From the NCBI GenBank assembly GCA_964450405.1, contig CAYVCQ010000001.1, positions 62,001 through 126,000 on the forward strand: 64,000 nt of DNA, written 5' to 3'. The stretch comes from WRGT01 sp964450405 (GTDB lineage Bacteria > Spirochaetota > UBA4802 > UBA5550). Below, piece after piece: positions 54,147-61,988 of this stretch. Position 1 is the stretch's first letter, and each line of letters begins with the position of its first letter. The position numbers and the translations under genes are program-made. The notes beneath the pieces were generated by a model, which searched no databases, had not been told where the DNA came from, and saw only the letters and a program-made list of their open reading frames with translations.

Positions 54147-54262
54147 TTTAATTTTCCTGAAAAAAATTTTGCTGCTGCCGGCAAACAGTAGCGGTTTATC
54201 TTATATGTTTTGAGATGAACAAATTTACTATTCTAAATTCAGTTTACAGAAAGTAATCATTT

Positions 54263-54322
54263 TCTGAACATTGCCGGAACAGGATTTAAATGATTCAATA
54301 GATTACCGTGATCCTGTTCAGA
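54263..54322. repeat. Family B short palindrome
   Basis: TCTGAACATTGCCGGAACAGG pairs with CGTGATCCTGTTCAGA. It is a shortened family B element in a 380-bp gap that otherwise shows no gene. Confidence 0.7.
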
Positions 54323-54529
54323 CAGGTGCAGATTAAATAATTAAAAACAATAAACTCTATCTCATATAAAAAATCAACCCAAAAAGCATGGGAAGACTTT
54401 TTCAAATTTACCCTTCAACTCAATAAAAGAGTATGAAAAACTTGTAAATTATTCAGCTTGAATGTACATGAATTTAATAAAAGTTCATAAAATCATTTGT
54501 GTTTGTTAAGCGAGGCTCAAGATCCTGAA

Positions 54530-55513
54530 CTACTTCAATGTCTTACTCTCATACTTCGGCTTTCTAAATCCCAGGTCAACCATCACTCCAAAGGTCAGCG
54601 CAAGGCGGAGATTTCCGAAAAATAATTCACTTCCCTTTATGTCGGCAAACTCACTGTCAATTCTATCCTTCCACAAATATTCGGTCCGGGCCAGAACATG
54701 CGATGTCGATGGATCTTCGTTGAATGCGTCAATTATCTCACTTCTGAACCGTTCCATAAATTCACGGTGATCGTTAAACACAAAGTTTATGTCTTCACTT
54801 CCTGAGATAATCCCGAAGTGGCAGAAACCTATAAGCTCAGGATTCATTTTCCGTAATTTATCCATGCTTGAGATATAATCTTTATACACAAAGTTCGGAG
54901 GCATCGACGTAGGAGTGGAGAGCATTTTACTGTTTGTATAAATTGTCCCAAGCGCCTCTCCTGCGAAAATAAATAGAGTTTTGTCAGCGCTTACAACAGA
55001 AGGTGAACAGTGATCCGCGGTGTGTCCCGGAGTATGAAGGAGTTTTACTCTCTCTCCTGCAGCAAATTCGATCGGGAGGAATACGTCAGGTTCCACGATG
55101 TAGAAAGCCTCTTCCGGAATCGGGTCCATGGTTCCGATAAATTTTCCGAAGGTAGTTTTGGCACCGCCAAGATGTCCTTCAGCATTCTGAAGATTCCCCT
55201 TTGTTATACTGTTTGTATATATTTTAAAATTTTTATTAATACTCTGCATTCGATTATACAACTCGGCACTTCCGCCTCCATGATCAAAGTGGTAATGACT
55301 CAGCACAATCCCGACAAGGCTTTCAAACGCAATTCCATGACGGGTGAGAGATTGAAACACCGCATCAATATTGTCCGATGTACCAATATCCATAAGGAGC
55401 GATTTTTCCCCGTCGCTGTAGCAGTAGACACTGGTAATGGTTTCCATATCAAACTGCAGAGTGTCAATAAGATAAACATTTCCATGTCTGCACTCTTTTC
55501 TGTCAAATGCCAT
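54530..55513 (-). CDS. Metallo-beta-lactamase fold hydrolase
   Basis: A 327-residue MBL-fold protein. The metal motif LSHYHFDHGGG (H-x-H-x-D-H) lies at about residue 91. HTPGHTADH follows, along with CHFGI near the end. It has no signal peptide. The last 100 residues are an extra C-terminal part not typical of glyoxalase II-type proteins. Substrate unknown. It lies on the same strand as hgcAB, separated from hgcB by a family D repeat, so cotranscription is possible but doubtful. Confidence 0.85.
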   Translation of the reverse strand: MAFDRKECRHGNVYLIDTLQFDMETITSVYCYSDGEKSLLMDIGTSDNIDAVFQSLTRHGIAFESLVGIVLSHYHFDHGGGSAELYNRMQSINKNFKIYTNSITKGNLQNAEGHLGGAKTTFGKFIGTMDPIPEEAFYIVEPDVFLPIEFAAGERVKLLHTPGHTADHCSPSVVSADKTLFIFAGEALGTIYTNSKMLSTPTSMPPNFVYKDYISSMDKLRKMNPELIGFCHFGIISGSEDINFVFNDHREFMERFRSEIIDAFNEDPSTSHVLARTEYLWKDRIDSEFADIKGSELFFGNLRLALTFGVMVDLGFRKPKYESKTLK

Positions 55514-55599
55514 TATTAACTTCCTATGATAATTATATTCAGACGTCAGTTAAGTTTTTTATCATTTATTAGTCCATTTCCAAATGCAGATTACTCGAG

Positions 55600-55721
55600 G
55601 AATCCCCCCGGCGGGTACGCCGACCCCCTTTATAAGGGGGTTAAGATAATTTTGTATATTGGATTCTATCCATTAAATAAATAATTCCCCTCTTCCTTTC
55701 AAGGGGGGTTAGGGGGAATTC
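55600..55721. repeat. Dispersed palindromic repeat, family D copy 2
   Basis: GGAATCCCCCC at the left end pairs with GGGGGAATT at the right, with the inner hairpin ACCCCCTTTATAAGGGGGT (a perfect 8-bp stem). It ends five bases beyond the hgcB stop codon and could act as its transcription terminator. Confidence 0.78.
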
Positions 55722-55725
55722 TTCT

Positions 55726-56016
55726 CTAACAGCAGTTCCCCGAAGATCCGCTGCAGTCGCAGTTTGGCTCTGTCCCTCGAATCATGCCGTTAATAACCGC
55801 TGCTGCGCATCCAACTCCCGCATTGACAGAAACCGCACCATAGTCACAGTTCTTTTCACACGCACCGCACTCCATGCATCGGTCTTTATCCAGAATTGAA
55901 ACTTTTTTATTTTCAAGTTTAAACACCGAATGAGGACACACCTCTACACACATTCCGCATCCAGTACACTTCTCCGGAAAAATCTGTAGTGTAGTAATAT
56001 TCTTCAGATATTTCAT
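55726..56016 (-). CDS. hgcB: HgcB, ferredoxin partner of the mercury methylase
   Basis: A 96-residue ferredoxin with two [4Fe-4S] motifs: CTGCGMCVEVCP and CMECGACEKNCD. A further conserved Cys lies in VGCAAAV, and the protein ends in a vicinal CC. These are the marks of HgcB, which reduces the corrinoid of HgcA and may deliver Hg(II) through its C-terminal thiols. The ATG overlaps the hgcA stop (ATGA), so it is co-translated with hgcA. Confidence 0.95.
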   Translation of the reverse strand: MKYLKNITTLQIFPEKCTGCGMCVEVCPHSVFKLENKKVSILDKDRCMECGACEKNCDYGAVSVNAGVGCAAAVINGMIRGTEPNCDCSGSSGNCC

Positions 56017-57227
56017 ATCAACCCCCAGTCAGAAATCTTGTATAAAATCAGAAATATAAATGACAGCACCGCACCGGCAATATAAACAGGGAAAGCTATT
56101 TTAATCTCTCTCTTTACACCAGATAAACTTGTATAGGTTGAAGCTCCGGTAAACTGAAGCGCCATATACGATGAAAGAAGCGGGAAGATAATCATCATCG
56201 ATATAATCAGATATATTTTGTACAATTCAAAAACGTCAGCAAAATAAAACAGAGAGGCAAAGAGCACAACTCCTGCGACCCATCCCTTAACCGCAAATGC
56301 CCTGAATGGAATAAAAGGTAGAAATACAGGAGTAAAAAAAGCACCTGTAAAAATAGAAAATAATCCCGCAGCAATAAAAGGATACCCTTTCACAATCGAA
56401 TCTCTGAATATTATTCCCTGTGGTGTTAGTCCGAAAAATATAAAAACAAAAAGAAGAAAAAGTGGAAACTTCGAGAAAATCTGACGCAGTTCAATTGGTG
56501 TAAGAATCAATCTATCTATAATATCAAACCTGACACTACGCATTTCAGCGTCGCACTTATATCCGTTATTTACATATGCACTTAAATCCTCTGCACGTAC
56601 AGGTCCGTAGGCAACTCTGAAGCCGCTCTTTCTCCTCACCTCGCCCGAATCAATACCCGGCGCACCAAGTTGCGGGACTATCAGTTTTTTGTGCGAAACA
56701 ATTTCCGCCAGTCTCACAAGGGAGATCCGTTTCACCAGTTCTTCTGTACCAAATGTCCCTTTCCCCGCAGCGCACCATACGTTTATACCGTTTGTATCCA
56801 GAACAAGAATCCATGCGTTTATACCGTTTAATGAAGCACGAACCGCATCAAAACTCATTTTGTAATTTGCTGTTACAAAAACTTCACTGCTCTGACCCGG
56901 AGCTCCAACTGCATAGAGTCCCGGCTTCAAAGTATAATTCATCCTGAAGGAACTAATCCTGGCCTTAACCGTTTCCCACTTGTCACGAAAAGAGAGAACC
57001 GTTGATACCACAGGCAGATCTGCCGCAGCGGTATGAACATAGCCTGTAATAAATGGATAATTATACCGGGTCAGAGCATCATTTTCTCTGCCAGGGGTCA
57101 GAGCCCCGTTATTTGAGACAGAAATAGTACCGGGGTCAGAGCATCCGCATGAAGATTTGACCGGAGGTTGAGTTTTAATCACCGGAGAGATCCGTTTATC
57201 GGAGGTATTTAACTTTTCAAATTTCAT
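56013..57227 (-). CDS. hgcA: HgcA, corrinoid protein of mercury methylation
   Basis: A 404-residue membrane corrinoid protein that transfers a methyl group to Hg(II). The cap helix NVWCAAGKGTFG (residues 149-160) carries Cys152, the expected lower-axial cobalt ligand. The preceding core LKPGLYAVG, SANYK-like VTANYKMSFDAV and INAWILVLDTNG matches HgcA. After about residue 240 there are five transmembrane helices. The N-terminal region of about 55 residues is longer than in the best-studied HgcA and contains three REP-like motif copies (57068-57142). Start 57227 follows AAGG; an ATG 36 bases upstream overlaps arsR. Confidence 0.96.
   Translation of the reverse strand: MKFEKLNTSDKRISPVIKTQPPVKSSCGCSDPGTISVSNNGALTPGRENDALTRYNYPFITGYVHTAAADLPVVSTVLSFRDKWETVKARISSFRMNYTLKPGLYAVGAPGQSSEVFVTANYKMSFDAVRASLNGINAWILVLDTNGINVWCAAGKGTFGTEELVKRISLVRLAEIVSHKKLIVPQLGAPGIDSGEVRRKSGFRVAYGPVRAEDLSAYVNNGYKCDAEMRSVRFDIIDRLILTPIELRQIFSKFPLFLLFVFIFFGLTPQGIIFRDSIVKGYPFIAAGLFSIFTGAFFTPVFLPFIPFRAFAVKGWVAGVVLFASLFYFADVFELYKIYLIISMMIIFPLLSSYMALQFTGASTYTSLSGVKREIKIAFPVYIAGAVLSFIFLILYKISDWGLI
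57068..57142. repeat. Three GGGTCAGAGC motifs inside the hgcA frame
   Basis: The motif occurs at 57068-57077, 57095-57104 and 57133-57142. On the hgcA strand it is read as GCTCTGACCC and supplies the codons behind SDP, ALTP and ALTR (residues about 30-53). The spacing and the presence of the same motif around the nearby REP-associated transposase suggest inserted repeat units that stayed in frame. Confidence 0.75.
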
Positions 57228-57237
57228 ATGCCGCCTT

Positions 57238-57573
57238 TCAACATTTACATTCACTATTTTCAATTTTTATTGACCCTAAGAGAGCACCCAGGAGCAGAGA
57301 CATCTCGGCTATACCCTCAATATTAAGGCAGTAACAGGATCTGGGACCGTCTATCACACCGGAGATCAATCCGACCGATTTCAGTTCCTTTAAATGCTGC
57401 GAAACCGTCGACTGAGCAAGGGGAATTTCGAGGACAATCTCACCGCAGATACAGCTGTTCCTCTGTGCAAGGATTTTCAAGATTTCTATGCGTGCAGGAT
57501 GAGCGATTGCCTTTGCAAAATCGGCCGTTTTGAGGGAATTTTTGCTGAATATTTCTTTCTTATTATTTATCAT
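57238..57573 (-). CDS. ArsR-family regulator of hgcAB
   Basis: An about 111-residue winged-helix repressor. The fold is clear: FAKAIAHPARIEILKILAQ, then LAQSTVSQHLKELKSVGLI as the recognition helix, then DGPRSCYCLN as the wing. A Cys pair in RNSCICGE sits at the metal-binding helix position of ArsR proteins, with a C-terminal CKC. It may sense a metal or metalloid. The start is set at 57573, next to the operator; an ATG 54 bases earlier would lie outside it. hgcA starts 10 bp after its stop, so it is probably the first gene of an arsR-hgcA-hgcB operon. Confidence 0.92.
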   Translation of the reverse strand: MINNKKEIFSKNSLKTADFAKAIAHPARIEILKILAQRNSCICGEIVLEIPLAQSTVSQHLKELKSVGLISGVIDGPRSCYCLNIEGIAEMSLLLGALLGSIKIENSECKC

Positions 57574-57575
57574 AG

Positions 57576-57608
57576 TTATCGTATATCGCAAATATACGAT
57601 AATGTCAA
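57576..57608 (-). promoter_or_regulatory. arsR-hgcAB promoter with perfect operator palindrome
   Basis: TTATCGTATAT (57576-57586) and ATATACGATAA (57592-57602) are exact inverted repeats around five bases. On the minus strand TTGACA (57608-57603) and TATACG (57585-57580) are 17 bp apart, so the palindrome covers the spacer and -10. The expected start point is at or next to the ATG (57573), implying a leaderless or very short leader mRNA. Binding by the ArsR protein would block the promoter. Confidence 0.85.
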
Positions 57609-57656
57609 GGAATAATTTTACAGGCACTCGGAAAAAGTAGAAAATACAGCTACTGG

Positions 57657-58247
57657 CTAAAAATAAACAGCAATCCGCTTTAAATATGCCTCTTCGTAAA
57701 ATAAAAAATTTTTAACACATTCTTTAAATGAAGACCCTAAATTTATAAAGTAGTAATGAAGGGTAAACTTAATCTCAAATTCAACATTTTCATCCAGATA
57801 ACAGTTAATAAAACCAATACTGTTTTTTCTTGGATCTCGCGACAATCCTTTCCTGACAGGATTATATCCTATGTACCAGAGTAACCATAAAAGATATTGT
57901 TCAGGATTATCAGATTCTTCTATAATTGTAGATCCAAAGCGTTCATTCCAGAATGCCCCTGTCTCACCCAATGCGCGGTTATATTTCTCAGCTATTCGCG
58001 ATTTAATGTACTGCATAATCCCTGAAATTGTTTGTTTATCCTCAAGAGTTCGGATTACAAGGTGAATATGATTACCAACCGTTTCTGCAGCAATCAGCTC
58101 GAAATCATATTTTTCCTGGCACATCTTTACAGCTTCAATAAAATATATATTAGCATATCTGCTTCTTAGCAAGTCTCTTTTACCGTGGCATCTTGTAAAA
58201 CAGTGATATGTTGCTCCCTGAATTATTTTTCTTAATGGTCTCGGCAT
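57657..58247 (-). CDS. REP-associated tyrosine transposase (Y1 / HUH)
   Basis: A 196-residue single-strand transposase of the IS200-like Y1 superfamily. The N-terminal MPRPLRKIIQGATYHCFTRC is typical of RAYT proteins. The HUH metal motif is GNHIHLVIR, the nucleophile Tyr lies in MQYIKSRIAEKYN, and FWNERFGSTIIEE follows. RAYTs mobilise or maintain short REP palindromes in trans. The protein looks intact. The recurring GGGTCAGAGC motif around it is the likely substrate repeat (inference). It lies directly upstream of the hgcAB operon on the same strand. Confidence 0.9.
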   Translation of the reverse strand: MPRPLRKIIQGATYHCFTRCHGKRDLLRSRYANIYFIEAVKMCQEKYDFELIAAETVGNHIHLVIRTLEDKQTISGIMQYIKSRIAEKYNRALGETGAFWNERFGSTIIEESDNPEQYLLWLLWYIGYNPVRKGLSRDPRKNSIGFINCYLDENVEFEIKFTLHYYFINLGSSFKECVKNFLFYEEAYLKRIAVYF

Positions 58248-58304
58248 TTATTTCTCCGTTTTATTCTTTATACGTCTGCGGGACTGAAAAAATAAAAAAA
58301 AAGA

Positions 58305-58367
58305 GGGTCAGAGCAAAAAAAATAGAAAATGAGGCTCTGACCCCTTTTTTAGAATATGCTCTGACCC
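58305..58367. repeat. REP-like motif cluster flanking the RAYT gene
   Basis: GGGTCAGAGC at 58305-58314 is followed by its reverse complement GCTCTGACCC at 58334-58343 and again at 58358-58367. The first two form a hairpin around AT-rich DNA, as REP elements do. They lie about 60 bp upstream of the RAYT gene and just before metF. Confidence 0.8.
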
Positions 58368-58427
58368 CTTTTTTTTATTGACACAACTCTTCCTCATTCC
58401 TTTTTATAAAATTATAAAGGAAAACAC

Positions 58428-59318
58428 ATGCATATAAGAGAAATACTCGATAATAATAAAATTTCGTTCAGTTTTGAATTCTTTCCCCCTAAAACTGAAA
58501 AATCTTCAGAGGCGCTTTTTGAAAATATAAGCGAACTGGTAAATCTTAAACCTGCTTATGTCAGTGTAACATATGGAGCCGGAGGATCTTCGCGCGATCT
58601 TACGAATAATCTCGTTTTAAAAATCCAGAATCAGACAAATCTTACTGTAGTTTCGCACCTCACCTGCGTAGGATCTACTGCTGATGAAATACATGCAATA
58701 CTCAAAAGAGACAGTGAGAATAAAATTGAAAATATCATGGCTCTGCGAGGAGATCCGCTTGACGGGTCAGAGCATTTTACAAAAACCGAAGGCGGATTCC
58801 AGTACGCTTCGGAGTTAGTTACATATGTTAAGAAACATTTCCCGGAAATGGGGATTGGGGTAGCAGGATATCCCGAAGGACACCCTGAAACTCCGAACAG
58901 AATAAAAGAGATGGATAATCTTAAAAGAAAAGTTGATGCCGGAGCTGATTATATATGTACCCAGCTTTTTTTTGACAACAGGGATTTTTACGATTTCTGC
59001 GAAAGGTGCGAAATAGCAGGTATCAGAATTCCCATCATCGCCGGAATAATGCCGGTTACATCAATCAAAGGGATGTATAGAATGGCCGAACTTGCTCTTT
59101 GCACAAGAATTCCAGCAAAACTCCAGAGGGCAATTGCAAGGGCGGAGGATGATTCCTATGTTGAAAAAGTAGGCATCCACTGGGCAACACAACAGGTTCA
59201 CGAGCTGATAGATAATAACGTAAAAGGGGTTCATTTTTACACACTTAACCAGAGCAGAGCTTCAAGAGAAATTTATTCATCTCTGGGAATATCCGATTCA
59301 ATGAGCTTAAACAGGTGA
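58428..59318 (+). CDS. metF: Methylenetetrahydrofolate reductase
   Basis: A 296-residue FAD enzyme reducing 5,10-methylene-THF to 5-methyl-THF. The TIM-barrel opens with FSFEFFPPKTEKS. SVTYGAGGSSRD, the MALRGDPLDGSEHF block, VAGYPEGHPE and ICTQLFFDNRDFYDFCERC follow the family pattern. It likely feeds methionine synthesis. Because it is next to hgcAB, its product could also supply the methyl group for mercury methylation (inference). AAAGGA precedes the ATG. One copy of the GGGTCAGAGC motif (58764-58773) falls in its coding sequence. Confidence 0.95.
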   Translation: MHIREILDNNKISFSFEFFPPKTEKSSEALFENISELVNLKPAYVSVTYGAGGSSRDLTNNLVLKIQNQTNLTVVSHLTCVGSTADEIHAILKRDSENKIENIMALRGDPLDGSEHFTKTEGGFQYASELVTYVKKHFPEMGIGVAGYPEGHPETPNRIKEMDNLKRKVDAGADYICTQLFFDNRDFYDFCERCEIAGIRIPIIAGIMPVTSIKGMYRMAELALCTRIPAKLQRAIARAEDDSYVEKVGIHWATQQVHELIDNNVKGVHFYTLNQSRASREIYSSLGISDSMSLNR

Positions 59319-59574
59319 GTGCCATATTAAATTCTTGACATTATTATATCATTTGTCCAGTGTAATATGAAATTTATACTCACTTAAAGAGTTTCTGATA
59401 AATAATATAATATACGGCAGACGCAAGGGATATTTGCGGATTCGAAGACGTTTCAGGGTCAGAGCCATATTACCAGCTGCCATATGTTTTAAACCTGTGG
59501 GGGTGAAGAAAACAGATTATATTGCATTTATTCATCAGTAACTAAATATAACTTAAAAATCAGGAGTAGCCATT

Positions 59575-60567
59575 ATGAATTTTGTCGAAGCCATGAGAGC
59601 GAAAGCAAAAGTTGCAGGAAGAAAGCTTGTCCTTGCAGAGGGAACAGAGCCAAGAACAGTTAAGGCAGCAAGAATGATAATTGACGAAAAAATTGCCTCA
59701 GAGGTTTTCCTGGTGGGAAACAAAGATGCAATAGCAAAAGTTGCAGGAGAGCAGGGAGTAAAACTTGACGGAATTACACTTATTGATCCAGCTACAACAG
59801 AGCTTAAAGCAGAATATGCAAATGCATTCTTTGAAATGAGAAAGCACAAGGGTGTAACTGAAGAGGAAGCAGCAAAGGCAATGCTCGACAACCTCAGATG
59901 GGGCGCCATGATGGTTAAGAAAAATGCTGTAGCCGCTATGGTTGCTGGAGCAGAAAATTCAACAGGTAAAGTTCTCCTTGCAGGATTCAACATCATCGGA
60001 ACATCTCCCGGAGTTAAATCTGCATCTTCATGTTTCGTAATGGATATGCCTGACAAGAAGTGGGGAAAAGACGGGCTTATGATCTTTGGAGATTGCGCGA
60101 CAATTCCAGATCCTACTGCTGAGCAGCTTGCGGAAATTGCAATACAGTCAGCTGAATCATGTAAAAAATTCCTCAACACAGAACCGATTGTAGCTCTTTT
60201 ATCTTTCTCTACAAAGGGATCAGCAAAACATGAGAATGTTGACAAAGTTGTAAAAGCTCTTGAGCTAATCAAACAGCTTGCACCTGATCTTAAGGTTGAT
60301 GGAGAACTTCAGGCAGATGCGGCACTTGTTGCAAGCGTAGGTCAGCAGAAAGCTCCAGGCTCTACAGTTGCAGGTTTTGCCAATACACTTATATTTCCCG
60401 ACCTTCAGTCTGGAAACATCGGATACAAACTTGTTCAGAGATTCGGAAACGCAGCGGCATACGGCCCATTCCTACAGGGATTTGCTCAGCCTATCACTGA
60501 CCTTTCAAGAGGATGCTCTGTTGAAGAGATTGTAAACACTGCGGCAGTAACACTTGCACAGGCATAA
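59575..60567 (+). CDS. pta: Phosphate acetyltransferase
   Basis: A 330-residue PTA of the short class. LVLAEGTEPRTVKAARMI, MMVKKNAVAAMVAGAEN, TSPGVKSASSCFVMDMP, VDGELQADAAL and FGNAAAYGPFLQGFAQPI match the family. It interconverts acetyl-CoA and acetyl phosphate. In many anaerobes it works with acetate kinase, which is not encoded here. AGGAG precedes the ATG. The hairpin terminator after it is built from the GGGTCAGAGC-type motif. Confidence 0.95.
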   Translation: MNFVEAMRAKAKVAGRKLVLAEGTEPRTVKAARMIIDEKIASEVFLVGNKDAIAKVAGEQGVKLDGITLIDPATTELKAEYANAFFEMRKHKGVTEEEAAKAMLDNLRWGAMMVKKNAVAAMVAGAENSTGKVLLAGFNIIGTSPGVKSASSCFVMDMPDKKWGKDGLMIFGDCATIPDPTAEQLAEIAIQSAESCKKFLNTEPIVALLSFSTKGSAKHENVDKVVKALELIKQLAPDLKVDGELQADAALVASVGQQKAPGSTVAGFANTLIFPDLQSGNIGYKLVQRFGNAAAYGPFLQGFAQPITDLSRGCSVEEIVNTAAVTLAQA

Positions 60568-60608
60568 GAAAGAATTTAAATTTTCCGGTTAAACGGAGAG
60601 ATATAATG

Positions 60609-60637
60609 AAAAGCAGGGGCTCTGACCCCTGCTTTTT
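60609..60637 (+). terminator. pta terminator built from the REP-like motif
   Basis: AAAAGCAGGGG, six bases and CCCCTGCTTTTTTT form a textbook intrinsic terminator. The middle (GGGGCTCTGACCCC) is the same motif that is repeated around the RAYT gene. The repeat seems to have been adopted as, or derived from, a terminator. Confidence 0.88.
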
Positions 60638-60785
60638 TTATATATAAATATATCAAAAATTAATATACTTCACCCTTTATGGATAAAATATACTAACTTT
60701 GATTAAATTATTTCAGTTGGAGTTAAACCGGTCGAAAATCAAATGTAGGTTGTTTGAGGAAACGAATGAAAAAAGAAAAAAAATA

Positions 60786-60858
60786 TGGTCAGAGACGGAA
60801 TCGAACCGCCGACACGGGGATTTTCAGTCCCCTGCTCTACCGGCTGAGCTACCTGACC
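60786..60858 (-). tRNA. tRNA-Phe (anticodon GAA)
   Basis: A complete 73-nt cloverleaf on the minus strand. The acceptor GGTCAGG pairs with TCTGACC (one G-T), the anticodon stem GGGGA/TCCCC has loop CTGAAAA giving GAA, and the T-arm is GGCGG-TTCGATT-CCGTC. CCA is not encoded. It is transcribed opposite to the neighbouring genes. Confidence 0.97.
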
Positions 60859-60900
60859 ACTGTGTCAAAAGACTATACATATCTATTCTGCAGTGCGAAT

Positions 60901-61833
60901 ATGTCAATAAAAAATCTTGTAAAAAATATATTTTATCTCTTAATTATATTTTCTTTAAATTCAGAGGCTTTTGCAAGAGATGAGTATCCCTGGACCTATA
61001 ATCTCGAAAAAGGGAAAAAACAGTTCGCCGCAAAGATGTACAATTTCGCATATGACAGCATGAAACTGGCTCTCAGAAAAAATCCCCGGAGCTATGAAGC
61101 AGCAAATGTACTTGCACAGATATCTCTCCTAAAAGAAGATATGTTTTCAGCTGAAAAATATCTCTCAATATCTCTTGAAATAAATGACTCACAACCGGAT
61201 ATCCATACAACAATGGGGGGGATAGATGAATACTTTCAGAGAGATGACTCAGCATTATCGCACTACATTAAAAGTATATCACTTAACCCGGATAATCCGA
61301 AAGCTCTGATAAATCTTTCCAGAATCAATTATAAAAGAGGTAATATTGCCGAGGCTGAAAAATATTTTAAAGCCTGTAATGATCTTGGAGTGACCCGCAG
61401 CACGGAAATATATAATAAAGCCGAAGAGATGAGAAAAAAAAATCCCTCCGGCGCTGTGGCTGAATTTAAAAAAGCCATAGAAATTAATCCCGCACATGTA
61501 GCGGCATATATCGGACTGGCCGATTCATACCGCAAACAAGGATCATACGACGATGCTGCAGCAATTCTTGAAGAACTGAAACGTATTAAACCTGACTATC
61601 CTCTGACCTATATCTATCTGGGCAATATATACTTCAACAATAAACCCGACATGAAACGTAGAAAATACTTTATTGATCTCTCTATAAAAAACTATGAAAA
61701 AGCAATTATGCTTGAGCCGGAAGCCTCTGACGCATACCTCCAGCTATCGGAGGTTTATAGACTCATAGGCAACCGGGACAAATCCGAAGAACTAGAACTG
61801 AAGGGAAGGGAAAAGTTTAAAAATGAAAAGTAA
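60901..61833 (+). CDS. Exported TPR-repeat protein
   Basis: A 310-residue protein. The signal peptide (residues 1 to about 25, NLVKNIFYLLIIFSLNSEAFA) is followed by about seven tetratricopeptide repeats (EVYRLIGNRDKSEEL, DPDNPKALINL-type units). It has no lipobox Cys and is probably periplasmic. The ATG at 60901 is chosen because the earlier in-frame ATG (60754) would put the reverse complement of tRNA-Phe in the coding sequence. The ribosome site is weak. The gene is isolated. Confidence 0.85.
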   Translation: MSIKNLVKNIFYLLIIFSLNSEAFARDEYPWTYNLEKGKKQFAAKMYNFAYDSMKLALRKNPRSYEAANVLAQISLLKEDMFSAEKYLSISLEINDSQPDIHTTMGGIDEYFQRDDSALSHYIKSISLNPDNPKALINLSRINYKRGNIAEAEKYFKACNDLGVTRSTEIYNKAEEMRKKNPSGAVAEFKKAIEINPAHVAAYIGLADSYRKQGSYDDAAAILEELKRIKPDYPLTYIYLGNIYFNNKPDMKRRKYFIDLSIKNYEKAIMLEPEASDAYLQLSEVYRLIGNRDKSEELELKGREKFKNEK

Positions 61834-61856
61834 CAACACTCTAGACTGTATCCTGA

Positions 61857-61986
61857 CTGTCATTTCGAACCCCCGTCAATACTTCGGGTGAGAAATCCTG
61901 TCCGTACAATTATTATTCTCAAAAGATTTCTCAGTCGCAAACTCGATACAGTAAAAAAATCCACTGAAGCTCCTTCGAAATGACAG
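61857..61986. repeat. Dispersed inverted repeat, family C copy 2
   Basis: The termini CTGTCATTTCGAA and TTCGAAATGACAG equal those at 45015-45123. Inner GGGTGAGAAATCCTG and AGATTTCTCAGTCGC arms also match; the central part differs and is longer. It ends three bases before the stop codon of the last gene. Confidence 0.85.
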
Positions 61987-61988
61987 AT

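Noticed and set aside
50366..54322. Repeated short sequences considered as a possible CRISPR array
   Set aside because: Repeats are inverted, irregularly spaced, degenerate and separated by genes; no regular spacers and no cas genes.
59553..60272. A 239-codon minus-strand frame over pta
   Set aside because: Antisense to an unambiguous phosphate acetyltransferase; no ribosome site or domain.
60754..60900. An upstream ATG that would extend the TPR protein through 49 codons containing RNRTADTGIFSPLLYRLSYL
   Set aside because: Those codons are the reverse complement of tRNA-Phe. This translated tRNA is a well-known annotation artefact, and the signal peptide begins at 60901.
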